From Bicyclus anynana (Eukaryota > Arthropoda > Insecta > Lepidoptera > Nymphalidae), in assembly GCF_947172395.1 (NCBI RefSeq), contig NC_069097.1:14988142-15052141 (forward strand): a stretch of DNA of 64,000 nucleotides. The letters are read 5' to 3'. Below the pieces are notes generated by a model. That model was given only the letters and a program-made list of their open reading frames with translations. It did not search any database and was not told the origin of the DNA. Within the stretch, counting starts at the first letter, position 1, and each line of letters opens with the position of its first letter. Shown here one piece after another: positions 44,357 through 54,890 of the stretch. The position numbers and the translations under genes were made by a program.

Positions 44357-45260
44357 CTAGGGTGGGGTGAAAAGTTCTCGGCCTGACACAGATAGAGTGT
44401 TCCAAGTAGGAAAAAAATATTTTTCCTGTCTAGATGCATCTCTTATTAGTTCATATGGCAAGTTTCAACTTGTTCTTCCAAGTAGTTCGCTCACACAAAT
44501 TTTTACAGTAGACGACTTTACTGTTTCGTGAAAGTGGATAAACTTGAATATCGTGCGGTGATAAAATTGTTTGTTTTGGATGGATTAACTCTTAAGGAAA
44601 TTCATCCAAAGTTGATAAAAGTGTATGGGGCTCTGTTTCTTCCATGTCAACCGTTAAAAAGTACGCAAGATTGGTGCCGCATTTGCTGACTGTGGATCAA
44701 AAACAAGTGCGTAAACGATTGTCGCAAGAACATTTGGACAGATTCAAGAGGGATCTGACCGATTTTGTCCGGCGATTTGTAATTATGGATTTGGATTCAC
44801 GGAAGATTTGGGTCCACTACTATACACCAGAAACGAAACAGCAGTCGAAACAGTGGGTGGAAGCCGGTGGCTCAGCGCCAAAGAAAGCGAAGTCAATCAC
44901 GTCTGCCAGTAAGGTCATAGCCAACGTTTTTTGGAATACGAAAGGGATCCTGTTAATTGATTATCTTAAAAAAGGCAGAATAATTACAGGAGAATATTAC
45001 TCAAACGTCTTGACCAACTGGATGCCAAAATTCGCGAGAAGAGGCCTGGCATGAAGAAGAAAAAAGTTATTTTCCAGCACAACAACGCGCCTGTACACAA
45101 GGGTGTGTTTGCAATGGGAAAACTGCGGGATTTAAAGTATGATTTGCTCAGTCATCGCCCCTATTTCCAAGATTTGACGCCATCTGACTATCACCTCTTC
45201 CCAAACTTGAAGAAATTAGTTTTTGGAAAGCGCTCCGCGGCCAATGAAGAAGTTACGAGA
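44357..45260 (+). mobile_element. mariner element, 3'-truncated
   Basis: Left end CTAGGGTGGGGTGAAAAGTT is a mariner-like terminal inverted repeat next to a TA. The transposase remnant follows. No matching inverted terminus is found in the next 200 bp, so the right end is lost. Confidence 0.8.
44534..45260 (+). pseudogene. mariner transposase, broken
   Basis: A DD34D-type transposase of Tc1/mariner elements would cut and paste the element at TA. Visible parts: N-terminal HTH start VDKLEYRAVIKLFVLDGLTL at 44534 (GTG where ATG is expected); a frameshift near 44630; MSTVKK joined directly to a RLVPHLLTVDQKQ segment, meaning that roughly 70 codons, covering the second HTH half and linker, are deleted; the catalytic region RRFVIMDLDSRKIWVHYYT with two or three additional residues next to the first Asp; VEAGGSAPKKAKS; a second frameshift at about 45050; HNNAPVH, where the usual second Asp is Asn; and PSDYHLFPNLKK with the third Asp retained. 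After NEEVTRPVGGYF the C-terminus is replaced. The protein cannot be active. Confidence 0.85.
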
Positions 45261-45302
45261 CCTGTAGGTGGATATTTTCTACTCACTTATAGTGATTTAT
45301 AA

Positions 45303-45774
45303 TTTAGTTACATTTTATTATTTTAGTTAGTGTAAGTAATTGTAAATAACCCTAATAAATAAATAGTTTAAATTAGTAGTTAAATTGGTCTAAGATTTGA
45401 CTTTCCACCACACAAAAGAAGTTAACCCACCAGATAATGTGGCCCTGACCTAAGTCCCCGATACGCAAACAAAGTCTGTACCTACTCACCCCAAAATCTA
45501 TAGTAATAAGGACGAGGGCACGTAATATAATTAAATTCCTTCCAAAACCAACATTGTCTCAACGTCTCTACGTATCCGAAGGATGATTGAGCAAACAACT
45601 TACTAAAACATTGGAAGTCATAAACCAACTCCTTTCACCATGTTAGGAGGGTAAACGCCCCAATGTTTTCATATCGGAAATAAGAAAAATACTTTTAACC
45701 CTACCAAATCCTTTTTCGTAATAATTTTATAGCTTTTATATATCCTTGTTCTCTCTTTTAGGATGGAGGATTTT
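45303..45774. other. No gene seen
   Basis: No repeat assigned. Confidence 0.3.
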
Positions 45775-45840
45775 AATCAATCAATCAAAATTCATTTATT
45801 TTAAGTAGACTTGGTTCACAAGTACTTTTGAAAGTTTAGT
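45775..45840 (-). mobile_element. LINE tail fragment, antisense
   Basis: CAATCAATCAAAATTCATTT and AAGTAGACTTGGTTCACAAG, directly followed by SINE-B. Confidence 0.5.
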
Positions 45841-45845
45841 ATTTA

Positions 45846-46058
45846 GCTGGTGGGAGGCCGTGGCTAATTACCACCCTACCGACAAAGACTTACCACCAAC
45901 CGATTTAGCGTTCCGGTACGATGTCGTGTAGAAACCGAAAGGGATGTGGATTTTCATCCTCCTCCTAACAAGTTGGCATCCATCTTAGATTGCATCATCA
46001 CTTACCATCAGGTGAGATTGTAGTCAAGTGCTAACTTGTAAAGAATAAAAAAAAAAAC
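45846..46058 (+). mobile_element. SINE-B, 3' part
   Basis: GCTGGTGGGAGGCCGTGGC to GTAAAGAATAAAAAAAAAAC. Confidence 0.85.
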
Positions 46059-46873
46059 TTCCCAATGCTACCAAGCCCATAGTTACCTACCATACTTACC
46101 TGTGGTAGGAACAAGGACTGACAAACTCACAGATTATTATTACTCTTATGAGGCCAAGTTAAATAGGAACATCTAAAATGCAGCCTGAGCACTGTGAACA
46201 CAAGTGTTTGCACTTAAAATACCTCAAGTTATATGGATTTCATCTAAATTAGTCGCCCGGAATTTTCGCGAAAGCAGCTACGATTTTAAAATGCCGGCCA
46301 TATTTTTTAATGTACGTCCATTACATCAGACGCGAGCAGGCTGCTGAAACAAAAAGACAAATGACAAGAGAAACTCATTCTCATTTTATTTATAGTACTG
46401 TTAATGTATCTATCCACAAATACATAATGCTACGAGTATGTATCTATCTACTATTATTTGAAATCTTAATTATATTTTCACTACTCTTGCTCAAAAACAC
46501 TGTCATATTACCACTCCACAGCGGGGCTAAACAAGCATATTAGCCTCTAGGAGCTAAAGTAATTTTGTTTTTTTAATTCTTGTCTGTTACGAGTACTAGC
46601 CTACTATAAAACGGAGGAGGTTTTATTCGAAAATTGAATCATTATAGGTAAGGCTCTGATTGTTTTGAAAAATAAATAAAGAACTTTAAATTGGAAATAA
46701 ATGCAGCGTTCTTGTCTGTGGAATGCGTTAATTTTTTTATTTAATTTTTATTGAAGACATGGGACATCCTTTACGGTGTAATACCTTTGCCTTTTTCTCA
46801 TGTGAAAAAAATAAGATTAAAAAGCGAGAATTTAAAAAACAAATAATACACACTTGATTTATTTCAGAAAATA
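46059..46873. other. No gene seen
   Basis: A 77-codon frame at 46310-46543 has a hydrophobic centre (LLLFEILIIFSLLLL) but no start context, domain or splice support. Ends with TGATTTATTTCAG (46855-46867), an acceptor-like site immediately before duplicated-block copy 2. Confidence 0.35.
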
Positions 46874-47338
46874 ATTGTAAATTTGTGACCGTAACTTTCA
46901 TATATTTCAACATTAATTGTTATTGGTGTCTTCATCTACTGAGAATGGTGATCCTAATTTGGAGATGGATGAAATTTTCAATCTGTTACCATCAAAGTCC
47001 AGACGCATTTACTTAAATACTTACCTACGAAAAATTTAATAAGTGAAGAAAACAACAACAAATGGATTCACTTACGAAAGGAGTTTTTTAAACTATTATC
47101 TCCCACGTTTACGTCATATACTCGTTATTCATCTTCACAGTAGTCGGAAATTATGTTATCGGGTAAAAGCATCTCCCATAATATCCAAAATTGTAGACTT
47201 TGTACATTTAATTTTCAATTAAATAAATCATTGAATATTTTTATAAACTAAACTAAACTATTTTATTTTCTCGCAATCGTAGTGAAAAGCAGAGTGTAAC
47301 ACGCGGGGCTAAACCCATTATATACTCGGTTTCCATTT
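46874..47338 (+). repeat. Duplicated block, copy 2
   Basis: Second copy of the 41275-41708 block. It carries the longer peptide: a TCT-TCA-TCT run then STENGDPNLEMDEIFNLLPS and KSRRIYLNTYLRKI before a stop. The acceptor-like TTTATTTCAG just upstream could make it an exon. Identity with copy 1 is high (most positions), with small indels. Confidence 0.65.
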
Positions 47339-47429
47339 GGGCGGCCCTCGACTTACGTCTCAGAAACTGCGAAAAGTCCTATATAACATTTTACCGATCT
47401 TTTTAGGGGTTGGGGACGGAATTCGAAAA

Positions 47430-47685
47430 ATAAATGATGTTCGGTTTTCTTTAGTTACAAATAGTCTGCGTACCAATTTTTAGCTTTCTACCTTAAAAAT
47501 TGCAGAATGCTACTTATGAACTTCCACCACCCATTTTAGAGAAGTGGTGCCTATGTCACTTGTCATCTTCTCAACTATCTCCACATAAAAAAATCACGCC
47601 ATTTCGTCGCTCTGTCTTGCCTTGAAAGACGGACAAACAAACAGACACACACACTTTAACATTTATAATATTAGTATGGATATGT
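47430..47685 (-). mobile_element. Helitron-like remnant
   Basis: ACAAACAAACAGACACACAC and TATAATATTAGTATGGAT at the right are the usual start of HEL-type elements in minus orientation; no CTAG found at the left. Confidence 0.4.
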
Positions 47686-47824
47686 GTTTTTCCTAAGTAG
47701 AGATTAAATATTTTAAAACCAAACCGTTGTAATTTTTTATAAACCTGAGAACTTACTAAGTTAATACTTTTAAAATAATGTAATAAGTTATTTGTTGTCT
47801 CAATATTTTCCCCTCTACAACCAG

Positions 47825-47830
47825 TATAAA
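47825..47830 (+). promoter_or_regulatory. Candidate TATA box of the 279-codon gene
   Basis: TATAAA lies 144 bp before the ATG at 47969. A start around 47855 would give a leader of about 115 bases. Other ATGs in the leader (47831 region) precede the predicted start of transcription. Position only; no initiator confirmed. Confidence 0.3.
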
Positions 47831-47968
47831 ATGAAATATCATCGCCAATTTGGTATAGTTCGATGCGGTCGATTGCCAATACAATGCATTTGATTACGTC
47901 GATTCAACGCAATCTCCACGCCGATTTGTTTAATAGAGAACAATACTAGAGGAACGATCCAATCAAAA

Positions 47969-48808
47969 ATGATGTTGCAATCGTTTCCACTCATTCTCGT
48001 TCACGTATTGTTCACCCACTGCAAAGAATCGAAAATTATTACAATTAAAAATCTGAATTTCAAAGCCAATGCTAACATAAGAGGAGTTGAGAATTATTTA
48101 AGTACTGAGCCTATTAAAAAATATGAAAACCAATCGAATACAAAAACTCATTTGTTAAATAGTACTGAATTTCGGGATTTTGATACTCAAGCAATGATTA
48201 AAACAAATGATAATGCTGATACTACTACAAGAAAAGATAGTTTTGAAAAAGTCAATGAAGAAAATTATTCAAGTGCTGATCCTTCCAAAGCCAGTAATAT
48301 TACTGTACTTACAACTGAAACTAGTAATCTAACTCATAAAGCTCAAGAAATATTTCCAAGTACTAAGTCTTATAAAGACAGTGTACCAAAAATTAACAAT
48401 AATTTAAATCAAAACTTGCAAGAAGTTTATTCAAGTGTTACTTCTAAAGATAGTGAAGATAATTTACCAATTACTGACAATTTAATACATAATACAAATC
48501 CTACAGATTCATATAAAAGTATTGTAGAGCAAATTAAATATATAAATGATATAATAACAGACAGTGAAGCAGCAAAAAACAAAATAGGTTATAAACACTT
48601 TTCAACAAATGCTCTATCGAAAATTGAATCTCTACTGACAGATATAAAGAAAATTCTGAGGCAGGAGGAAGCTAAGAGACAAAGAATTGAGTCGTTTAAA
48701 GGCTACGTACCAATAAGCGAAGATATAGAAATACCGGAATTCGTTCCACAAGAGCCGAGCCGGAAGATATTTAAAGATGGATTTAATTTGATTTCTCGTA
48801 TTGGATAA
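47969..48808 (+). CDS. Orphan secreted protein, 279 codons, single exon
   Basis: Uninterrupted frame from ATGATG to TAA (48806-48808), by far the longest in the window. Residues 1-18 form a signal peptide (MMLQSFPLILVHVLFTHC). Residues 40-180 are Asn/Ser/Thr/Asp-rich and low in Cys, with about four degenerate repeats of 25-29 residues beginning ENYLST (41), ENYSSA (98), EIFPST (127) and EVYSSV (152). N-glycosylation sequons lie at N54 (NQS), N64 (NST), N110 (NIT) and N120 (NLT). Residues 184-243 look helical and charged (SIVEQIKYINDIITDSE, then SKIESLLTDIKKIL and RQEEAKRQRIESF), a possible coiled coil. The C-terminus (FKGYVPISEDIEIPEFVPQE) is compositionally different and may be the conserved functional part. 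No family recognised. Candidates are a silk/cocoon or glue-like, immune or reproductive secreted protein; this is a guess from composition only. Confidence 0.75.
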   Translation: MMLQSFPLILVHVLFTHCKESKIITIKNLNFKANANIRGVENYLSTEPIKKYENQSNTKTHLLNSTEFRDFDTQAMIKTNDNADTTTRKDSFEKVNEENYSSADPSKASNITVLTTETSNLTHKAQEIFPSTKSYKDSVPKINNNLNQNLQEVYSSVTSKDSEDNLPITDNLIHNTNPTDSYKSIVEQIKYINDIITDSEAAKNKIGYKHFSTNALSKIESLLTDIKKILRQEEAKRQRIESFKGYVPISEDIEIPEFVPQEPSRKIFKDGFNLISRIG

Positions 48809-48812
48809 TAAA
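48807..48812 (+). terminator. Poly(A) signal overlapping the stop codon
   Basis: AATAAA begins on the second base of the TAA stop (48806-48808). If used, the 3' untranslated region would be only about 15-30 bases. Confidence 0.5.
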
Positions 48813-48961
48813 ATTGATAGAATATGATTATATTTTCATCACGAGATCATGAATTGACAAGAGTCGAGTTGTCAAATATTGAGTTTTAGTCTTCTTAGTA
48901 AAAAAATTGGCCCGGTTAAGCCTGGCTTAACTTTGTCCTCGTGTCTTATCTATCTAGGATA

Positions 48962-49232
48962 GCTAGCTGGCGTATGCTAGTATATCTTTGACGTAGTTAC
49001 TATCTTTAACGTATCAAATCAAATCAAATCAAATCAAATCAAATCAAAAATCATTTATTTCAAGTAGGCTCAGTTTACAAGCGTTTACGTATGCTAGTAT
49101 AGTTATTTATCTAGAGATTCTGTGTAAAAATGTCATCCGGTGCTTACTGGTGGATATCACACAGTAAATAAATGACATTTTGAAATAGATTGATAATAAA
49201 GACCAAAATAATGAATAACTTAGCAGGTGTCG
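48962..49232. mobile_element. MITE-2 with LINE tail inserted
   Basis: Left TATCTTTGACGTAGTTAC and right AAAATAATGAATAACTTAGC with GTCATCCGGTGCTTACTGG between, matching other MITE-2 copies; interrupted by the AAATC-repeat LINE tail at 49016-49082. Confidence 0.6.
49016..49082 (-). mobile_element. LINE tail with AAATC repeat
   Basis: Six AAATC units then ATTTATTTCAAGTAGGCTCA and GTTTACAAG: antisense LINE 3' terminus with its microsatellite tail. Confidence 0.65.
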
Positions 49233-49835
49233 GTCATTATAATTATTGACAATCATTGATCCGCCAAACAGCATTGCAATGCGGCGTGGTGTGTCTTTGC
49301 TCCATATTCCATATCCTATAAGTCATTTAGTAGTTAATTATACCTTACTATACTCAGCAGTCTGTAGTAAATACAAGATAATAAATAGTATCTTATCCTA
49401 CCTAATATAATACTGTTACACAGGGTCAGACGAGATTTCATATCCCTAGAGAACACATTATAGCGACCCTGGCCGTGCAAGATTCGTTTATTACTACGCC
49501 GTAAAACATAACATTTTTTGTAAAGGATTTTGCGTTTTTTCTCGTAATGTATTGAAGATGTCGCCTACAAGTCCAGCTTATATACATTATAGTAGGGGAG
49601 CCCAGAATGCTAAATTAGCAGTTACTAAAGCGTCATGGAAATCGATTAGATTTGGTAGATTAGATGATAGAAAGAAAATATGGTATTACATATTTTTTTC
49701 GCTTTTTAACGGTGGGGAAAAAACTACAGACTTTAAAGACAATGTTTATTACTTTGGCTTACCTAATTCAACATGAGCGATTATTCAGGAGATTATTTAA
49801 CTTAAAAGGGCATCCAGTTTTAATCCGCCGCTGAC
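49233..49835. other. No gene seen
   Basis: A 74-codon frame at 49552-49776 includes SRGAQNAKLAVTKASWKSIR; the nucleotide phrase GTAGGGGAGCCCAGAATGC resembles a dispersed repeat and the frame is not called. Confidence 0.35.
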
Positions 49836-50060
49836 TTTTTTTTTCTGTACAAGTTAGCCCTTGACTACAATCTCACCTGATGGTAAGTGATGATGCAATC
49901 TAAGATGGAAGCGATCTAACTTGTTAGGAGTAGGAAGACAATCCACACCCCTTTCGGTTTCTACATGACATCGTACCGGAAAGTTAAATAGCTTGGCGGT
50001 ACGTCTTTGTCGGTAGGATAGTAACTAGTCACGGCCGAAACCTCCCACCAGCCAGACCAA
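49836..50060 (-). mobile_element. SINE-B, head-less
   Basis: CTGTACAAGTTAGCCCTTGA to CCTCCCACCAGCCAGACC; stops before the tRNA-like head. Confidence 0.8.
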
Positions 50061-50439
50061 AACAAAATATTAATTCAATTAGAAACAGTAGCTCCTGAGA
50101 TTAGCGCATACAACCAAACAGACATTCTTTTCAGCTTTATATTAGATATTAGAATGGATTCGTGTGAACTAACCATAACGTAAGACTTTATTGCGTGATT
50201 CCAACAAATTTGACTTCGAAAACTTTGCAAATTACTCATACTTTGCAACATTTGCACATTTCACGAGTTGATCAATGTACAAACTTTGCCTCGCTACGGA
50301 ACACTGTTGCTGTTATGCTATTATAGTCCATATATCAACGCAATAAGGACTATTATGAACGGAAGTTGGTATCCCATTGCCGACAGCTTACATATCACTC
50401 ACTATAAGTTTGCCGTTAGTATTTTGTTGCTGTATTTTA
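50061..50439. other. No gene seen; weak repeat
   Basis: CATTTGCACATTTCACGAGT with ATCAATGTACAAACTTTGC is loosely repeated at 51535-51580 (ATTGCACATTTTACAAATTG). A short HEL-A remnant (CTCCTGAGATTAGCGCATAC) lies at 50090-50140. Confidence 0.35.
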
Positions 50440-50710
50440 TGAATAATAATAATAAAAATAATCTTTATTTAAGAAAAAATACACATAAAAAATTAAACAA
50501 TAGCCTTATTACTAAAAGTTACTACTAAGTATACAATATATTAATCCAAAAATTAAATGTGTAAATCCAAATAATTAATGTGGAAGTTGCACTAGTATAA
50601 ACCGTGTCGCAACTATAGTGTTATTAAATTAAATCTACTAAGTAATGTTAGTGAATTCTTAAAATGAATGATCTATTCCAACGGTTTTCACTTACAGAAG
50701 AGGAGGCATA
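50440..50710 (-). mobile_element. Probable LINE 3' untranslated end, antisense
   Basis: An AATAAT microsatellite, then AAAATAATCTTTATTTAAG: the complement of a poly(A)-signal-bearing tail. Similar layout to 15065-15450. Confidence 0.35.
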
Positions 50711-50874
50711 AAATAAAGCCTACCTACCTATTTGGGGCACAAACATCTGTATTTTACGTTACCAAAGCTTGACTTTTTCAAGGTTAAGACAAGAGTATAA
50801 GTTTTAAATTTTTAGAAAAGAGACTTTCACTGCTATAAAAAATAAAATAAATACTTACAATCAATAAACCTTTT

Positions 50875-50960
50875 AACACGTTCGCTGCGGTACGAGGTCA
50901 TTTGACCTTGTACGTCTAGCGCGTTCAAGAGTTACAAGGTCGATGGACCTCGTACTGAAG
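50875..50960. repeat. TTAA-bordered palindromic segment
   Basis: TTTTAACACGTTCGCTGCGG begins it; GTACGAGGTC...GACCTTGTAC (50890-50913) is a near-perfect palindrome and is repeated in inverted form at 50934-50955. A TTAA next to such a terminus suggests a piggyBac-type MITE end; the other end was not found. Confidence 0.4.
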
Positions 50961-52600
50961 TACATAAAGTTTTAGTATGGGTTCAAAAAACCGCACCAGA
51001 GGAAAGTACGGAAAAATCAGTGTAGCAGGGATAACACTTTCCCTGATACTTAGAAACAATTTTCAAATAAATTGTAGGTATGTTGTAAGGAAATAAAGCA
51101 ATTTTTTTATTTTGTTTTTATCTCCATACATTCCGACACAAAGGGTCTTGATAGGCAGACAGACAAACGAAACAAGAAAGTGATCCTATAAGGGTTATTT
51201 TTCCTTTTGATGTACCCCTAAAAGGATGTGGATCAATTCATACTCACAATGATATTTACCTGATCCCAACTGGGAATCAAAGCCAGAGCTTAACAGTTAA
51301 AGAAACACATATAACTTCACAGAAGTCGTCAAACCTTAACAAAATGTTTAGCTTTGTGTCAACGAACGTATTATAAATAATATTTTTGATACAATAAAAC
51401 TTTACCCATTTGTCTTTTTTTGTTGAATAAGTAAAAATAATGAGAGAAAATAAGAAAAATTTAAAAGTTTCATCAGACACAAGTAATGTCTCACAAACAA
51501 ATTTAACTTGACGCAAGTTAGAGTTACTTTGTAACATTGCACATTTTACAAATTGATCGATGCTAAAACTTTGCAGCTTTGAACGTTGGCCTTATATCAA
51601 TGGGATACGGGTCATTTCTGCTTGCAACTTTAAACCGTTGTAACTTACCACAATCGTAGGTTAAGCAGGTTTACCTATGCAGTCACACAACCTTGCTACT
51701 TCAAATAAGTTTTTCTACTCCCATTTCTCAATATAAAACCTCAAACCATATCACAAAGCTATTCATTCTTACAGGTCGTTTGGTAAAGTTCATTACCAAA
51801 CATGTAAACTTACATTAATCCAGTCAATTTAAACATTCGAAGTTACATAAATTGCCACAAAGCTGAATATCGGTAAGATTGTTTAAAATATCATTAAAAA
51901 TAAAATCTGAAAGTTCCCCATTTTTCCCCTGTAAGGAAAAAAAAAATATTCAAGGTCAAAGGTCAAAAAAATGAGTATTTCGCGATTTTCAGCAAAACGG
52001 TAACTTATATCATAAAAATACCTTAGACAAAATTGTAGATCATTAAATTATCTACAAAAAAATTATCAATACTTTTTTTCTACGAGCCACCGTTTTTGAG
52101 ATATAACGATTCAAAAAATTGTAAAAGTTGTAATCGTCGTAATATGCATGAGTAGGTACGCCAGTGCCGTCGGACTTTAGCTACATCTTCATCAATTGAT
52201 ATTTTATTTGATGAAAATATGACAATTCCAACCAGCCAACAAAAATTTCTTTCTTTTCTTCAAATTTAATTGAATGTGCTGAAGTTCTTAAAAATAGTAA
52301 TTATACTCGGCACTTGAGCATTTGAGACAAAGTGACTCCATGAGTCCATATCTTAGACTACAAAAATTCAGGCTTCCTTACAAGAGACAAATCTGAAAGC
52401 CCACACCGATACAAAAATCGAAAAAACGCCAATTATACTCATTATATGCATGTCTCTCAAAAAGTTCAAAGTGTTTAACAAACGCAAGCCAAGCAATATA
52501 GGAAAGTCATAATATAGTGTTAATGATTATATACGTGTAAATGATAATTATTGAACTGCACTATACGTCTGTTTAATTAGTTCCAGATAAGTTTATAAAA
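50961..52600. other. No gene seen; unassigned
   Basis: 51880-52200 has phrases such as TTTTTGAGATATAACGATTC and AAAACGGTAACTTATATCAT that look like an ancient repeat or satellite monomer, but no second copy is in the window. The 86-codon minus frame (51277-51537) has no domain. Confidence 0.3.
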
Positions 52601-52616
52601 TGGTGGTAAACAAAAA

Positions 52617-52785
52617 AAAACCTTGGCTGAATTTGTTGTGGGATTTTATCGGACCAAGACGCATTTGGAACCCTCGTAACTTTAATTTTAAGTTTTCGAC
52701 TTTACTTACCACAATTAAATTGAATCATGACTACGAGTAAACTAAGCCTAATTGAAATAAATGAATTTTGAAATTTGAATTTATA
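52617..52785 (+). mobile_element. LINE 3'-end fragment
   Basis: GGACCAAGACGCATTTGGAA, CCCTCGTAACTTTAATTTTA and TAAACTAAGCCTAATTGAAA then AATAAATGAATTTTG with a tail. Sense counterpart of 21396-21564. Confidence 0.6.
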
Positions 52786-53321
52786 TTATTTACCAAGTTT
52801 TGTTAATTCTTTTATTTCTTTTATCTAGGTCGTAGAAAAAGTATTGTCTGCCACTGCATGAAATTAGAGATTGCAGCACTCGTGCTGTCTATTTCACAAA
52901 AGACTAACAAGGCTGTTGGTCCAGTAGCCTTTCTATCTTAAGGAAACATGATCCACTAAACAATTAGCCCCAGAACAAAGAAGAATTCAACACAACAGGT
53001 TTATGAACCAAGCAAATGTATCAACTCCGTCTAACAAATGGGATTAAGTATTAACTCCAATGAATACATTATTGCGAACGCTGAATAAATAATATGCAAA
53101 TCTCGGGCTTAGTCTAAACATTTATTGTACTCGGTTTAACGATTACAGTCTTATTATTCGCAAATTAATCATTAAATTATTTGTTACAATGTCACTTTGT
53201 GACTACTTTGTTTGTAAGAATATTCTTCGTGTTTTTCAAATAAAATTCAATAATAATCTGGTAGTTTATTTGGATTAATATTAAATGTTTTTTTTAAATA
53301 AAGTCTCATCATTAGTGAATA

Positions 53322-53703
53322 TTGACCTCAATTATCCGAATGTCTCATAGTCAAAGTCAAAGTCAAAATTCATTTATTTCAAATAGGCTTAGTTTACAAG
53401 CTCTTTCGAAACGTCAGGTGATAATATTAAACTTAAGATAATGGTAATAATAATCATTCGAAAACTTAAAATTAAAGTTACGAGGGTTTCAAACGCGCCT
53501 TGATCCGAGAAGAGCCCACAACAAACTCAGCCAGGTTTATCCTTTTTTAGTTTATCACAATTTAACAATAGGTATATAAGTAGCCTGTCATGTATTTTAA
53601 TACATTTCATTTCCAAGCAATTTTGTCGTTTACGTAATCATTAACACTATACTATGCCTGGCATAAAAATCAATATATTCAAACCTGGTCACCATCCCCA
53701 TTA
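53322..53703 (-). mobile_element. MITE-1 end interrupted by a LINE tail
   Basis: TTGACCTCAATTATCCGAAT (53322) and, after the insert, GGCATAAAAATCAATATATT and GGTCACCATCCCCATTATT match the MITE-1 terminal region. The rest of MITE-1 is absent. Confidence 0.6.
53348..53533 (-). mobile_element. LINE 3' end, antisense, in MITE-1
   Basis: AGTCAAAGTCAAAGTC microsatellite tail, ATTTATTTCAAATAGGCTTA, then TTACGAGGGTTTC and CCTTGATCCGAGAAGAGCC. Confidence 0.7.
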
Positions 53704-54011
53704 TTAAAAATACCCGACTCATGTTTAGAGATATAAACGTTTATTAATTCAGAGGGTAGTTACATCCAAAATGTCGTAGGCGTTCCAAGTTTGTAAGAGC
53801 CAGTAATAAAATGTTCACATAAGGAGGACTCGCTATTACTGTGAATGCATTTGGCATCGCCGCCCCTACTGGCGATCCTCCAAATGGCACCAGTGCACTC
53901 GAAGATAAGTCACCGTCTTGTTACTGTCCAAGTTCTTCGTATTGTAATGTCTCTTGTGGCATACCTACATTTTTCACCCTGGCATGTCTATTTGTCTAGG
54001 GAAAATAAGGT
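53704..54011. other. No gene seen
   Basis: Contains GGCATCGCCGCCCCTACTGG; a frame at 53845-54102 runs into SINE-B and is not supported. Confidence 0.3.
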
Positions 54012-54300
54012 TTTGACGGCATCCGTGGCGCAGTGCTATGCGCAGTGGATCTACAAGACGGAGCCGTCCTGGGCCGATTGGGGATTTTTTAATAGGTCTT
54101 GATAGGTCTGGCTGGTGGGAGGCTTCGGCCGTGGCTAGTTACCCTACCGGGAAAGACGTACTGCCGAAATGATAAATTGCTAGGCAAAGCAAATTAGCAT
54201 TCCGGTACGATGTTGTGTGGAAACCGAAAGGGGTGTGGATTTTCTTCATACTCCTAACAATCCTCATCACTTACCATCAGGTGAGATGGTAGTCAAGTCA
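54012..54300 (+). mobile_element. SINE-B, box B damaged
   Basis: TTGACGGCATCCGTGGCGCA head, then GACGGAGCCGTCCTGGGCCG: the GTTCGATCC box B is deleted. Body continues to CCATCAGGTGAGATGGTAG. Confidence 0.8.
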
Positions 54301-54319
54301 AGATCGCATTATCTTCTTT

Positions 54320-54450
54320 AAAATAATTACCTTATATAATAGGTACTAATCCTATTCTTTATATAATAGGTACTATAATTTTTTTAACCAGTAATTAAAC
54401 AGTCTTCAAAGTTGCATGCAAATGAAAAATGTATGCAAATGAAAAATGAC
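54320..54450. repeat. Short tandem duplications
   Basis: TTATATAATAGGTACTA occurs twice (about 54332 and 54360) and ATGCAAATGAAAAATG twice (about 54416 and 54432). Confidence 0.7.
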
Positions 54451-54714
54451 ATTTTACCTATATCCTTTCTTTTGATCGGTTTGAAGGCGGTGCTATGCCA
54501 AACAGGTTCTTGAAGTTTATTTTGTTTTTTTGGCACCGCCTTTTTATTTTTCTGTTTTTAGTGTGTCCTAGCATACTGACCGTAAACGCCACAGTGTGGG
54601 CAATTTCGTTTACTTATTCCAGTTATTTTGATTTTAACATAAAGTTAGTGAACCGTACTCTTTCATACAAAAAAGAATTGTCAAAATTGGTTTATAAATG
54701 ACGATGTTATGAGG

Positions 54715-54890
54715 CAACAAGGATTAATTGAAATTGTAATGTTGTCATCAATTGTATATTATAATATTGTATGATTTTTTTTAAAAAGAGCAACTGTTGA
54801 GTTACTGCCTTCCGAACCGGTGGTAGAATCTTTACAAATAGTCAACTGACGTATCAAAAGTGCTTGTTAACTGAGCCTACTTGAAATATT
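54715..54890 (+). mobile_element. LINE 3' untranslated end
   Basis: AAGAGCAACTGTTGAGTTAC and GTTAACTGAGCCTACTTGAA, as in 22640-22745. Confidence 0.6.

Noticed and set aside
44357..45260. Active mariner element
   Set aside because: Frameshifts, internal deletion, altered catalytic residue and missing right terminus.
49016..49050. CRISPR-like or other spaced array
   Set aside because: It is a plain AAATC microsatellite forming the tail of a LINE; no spacers.
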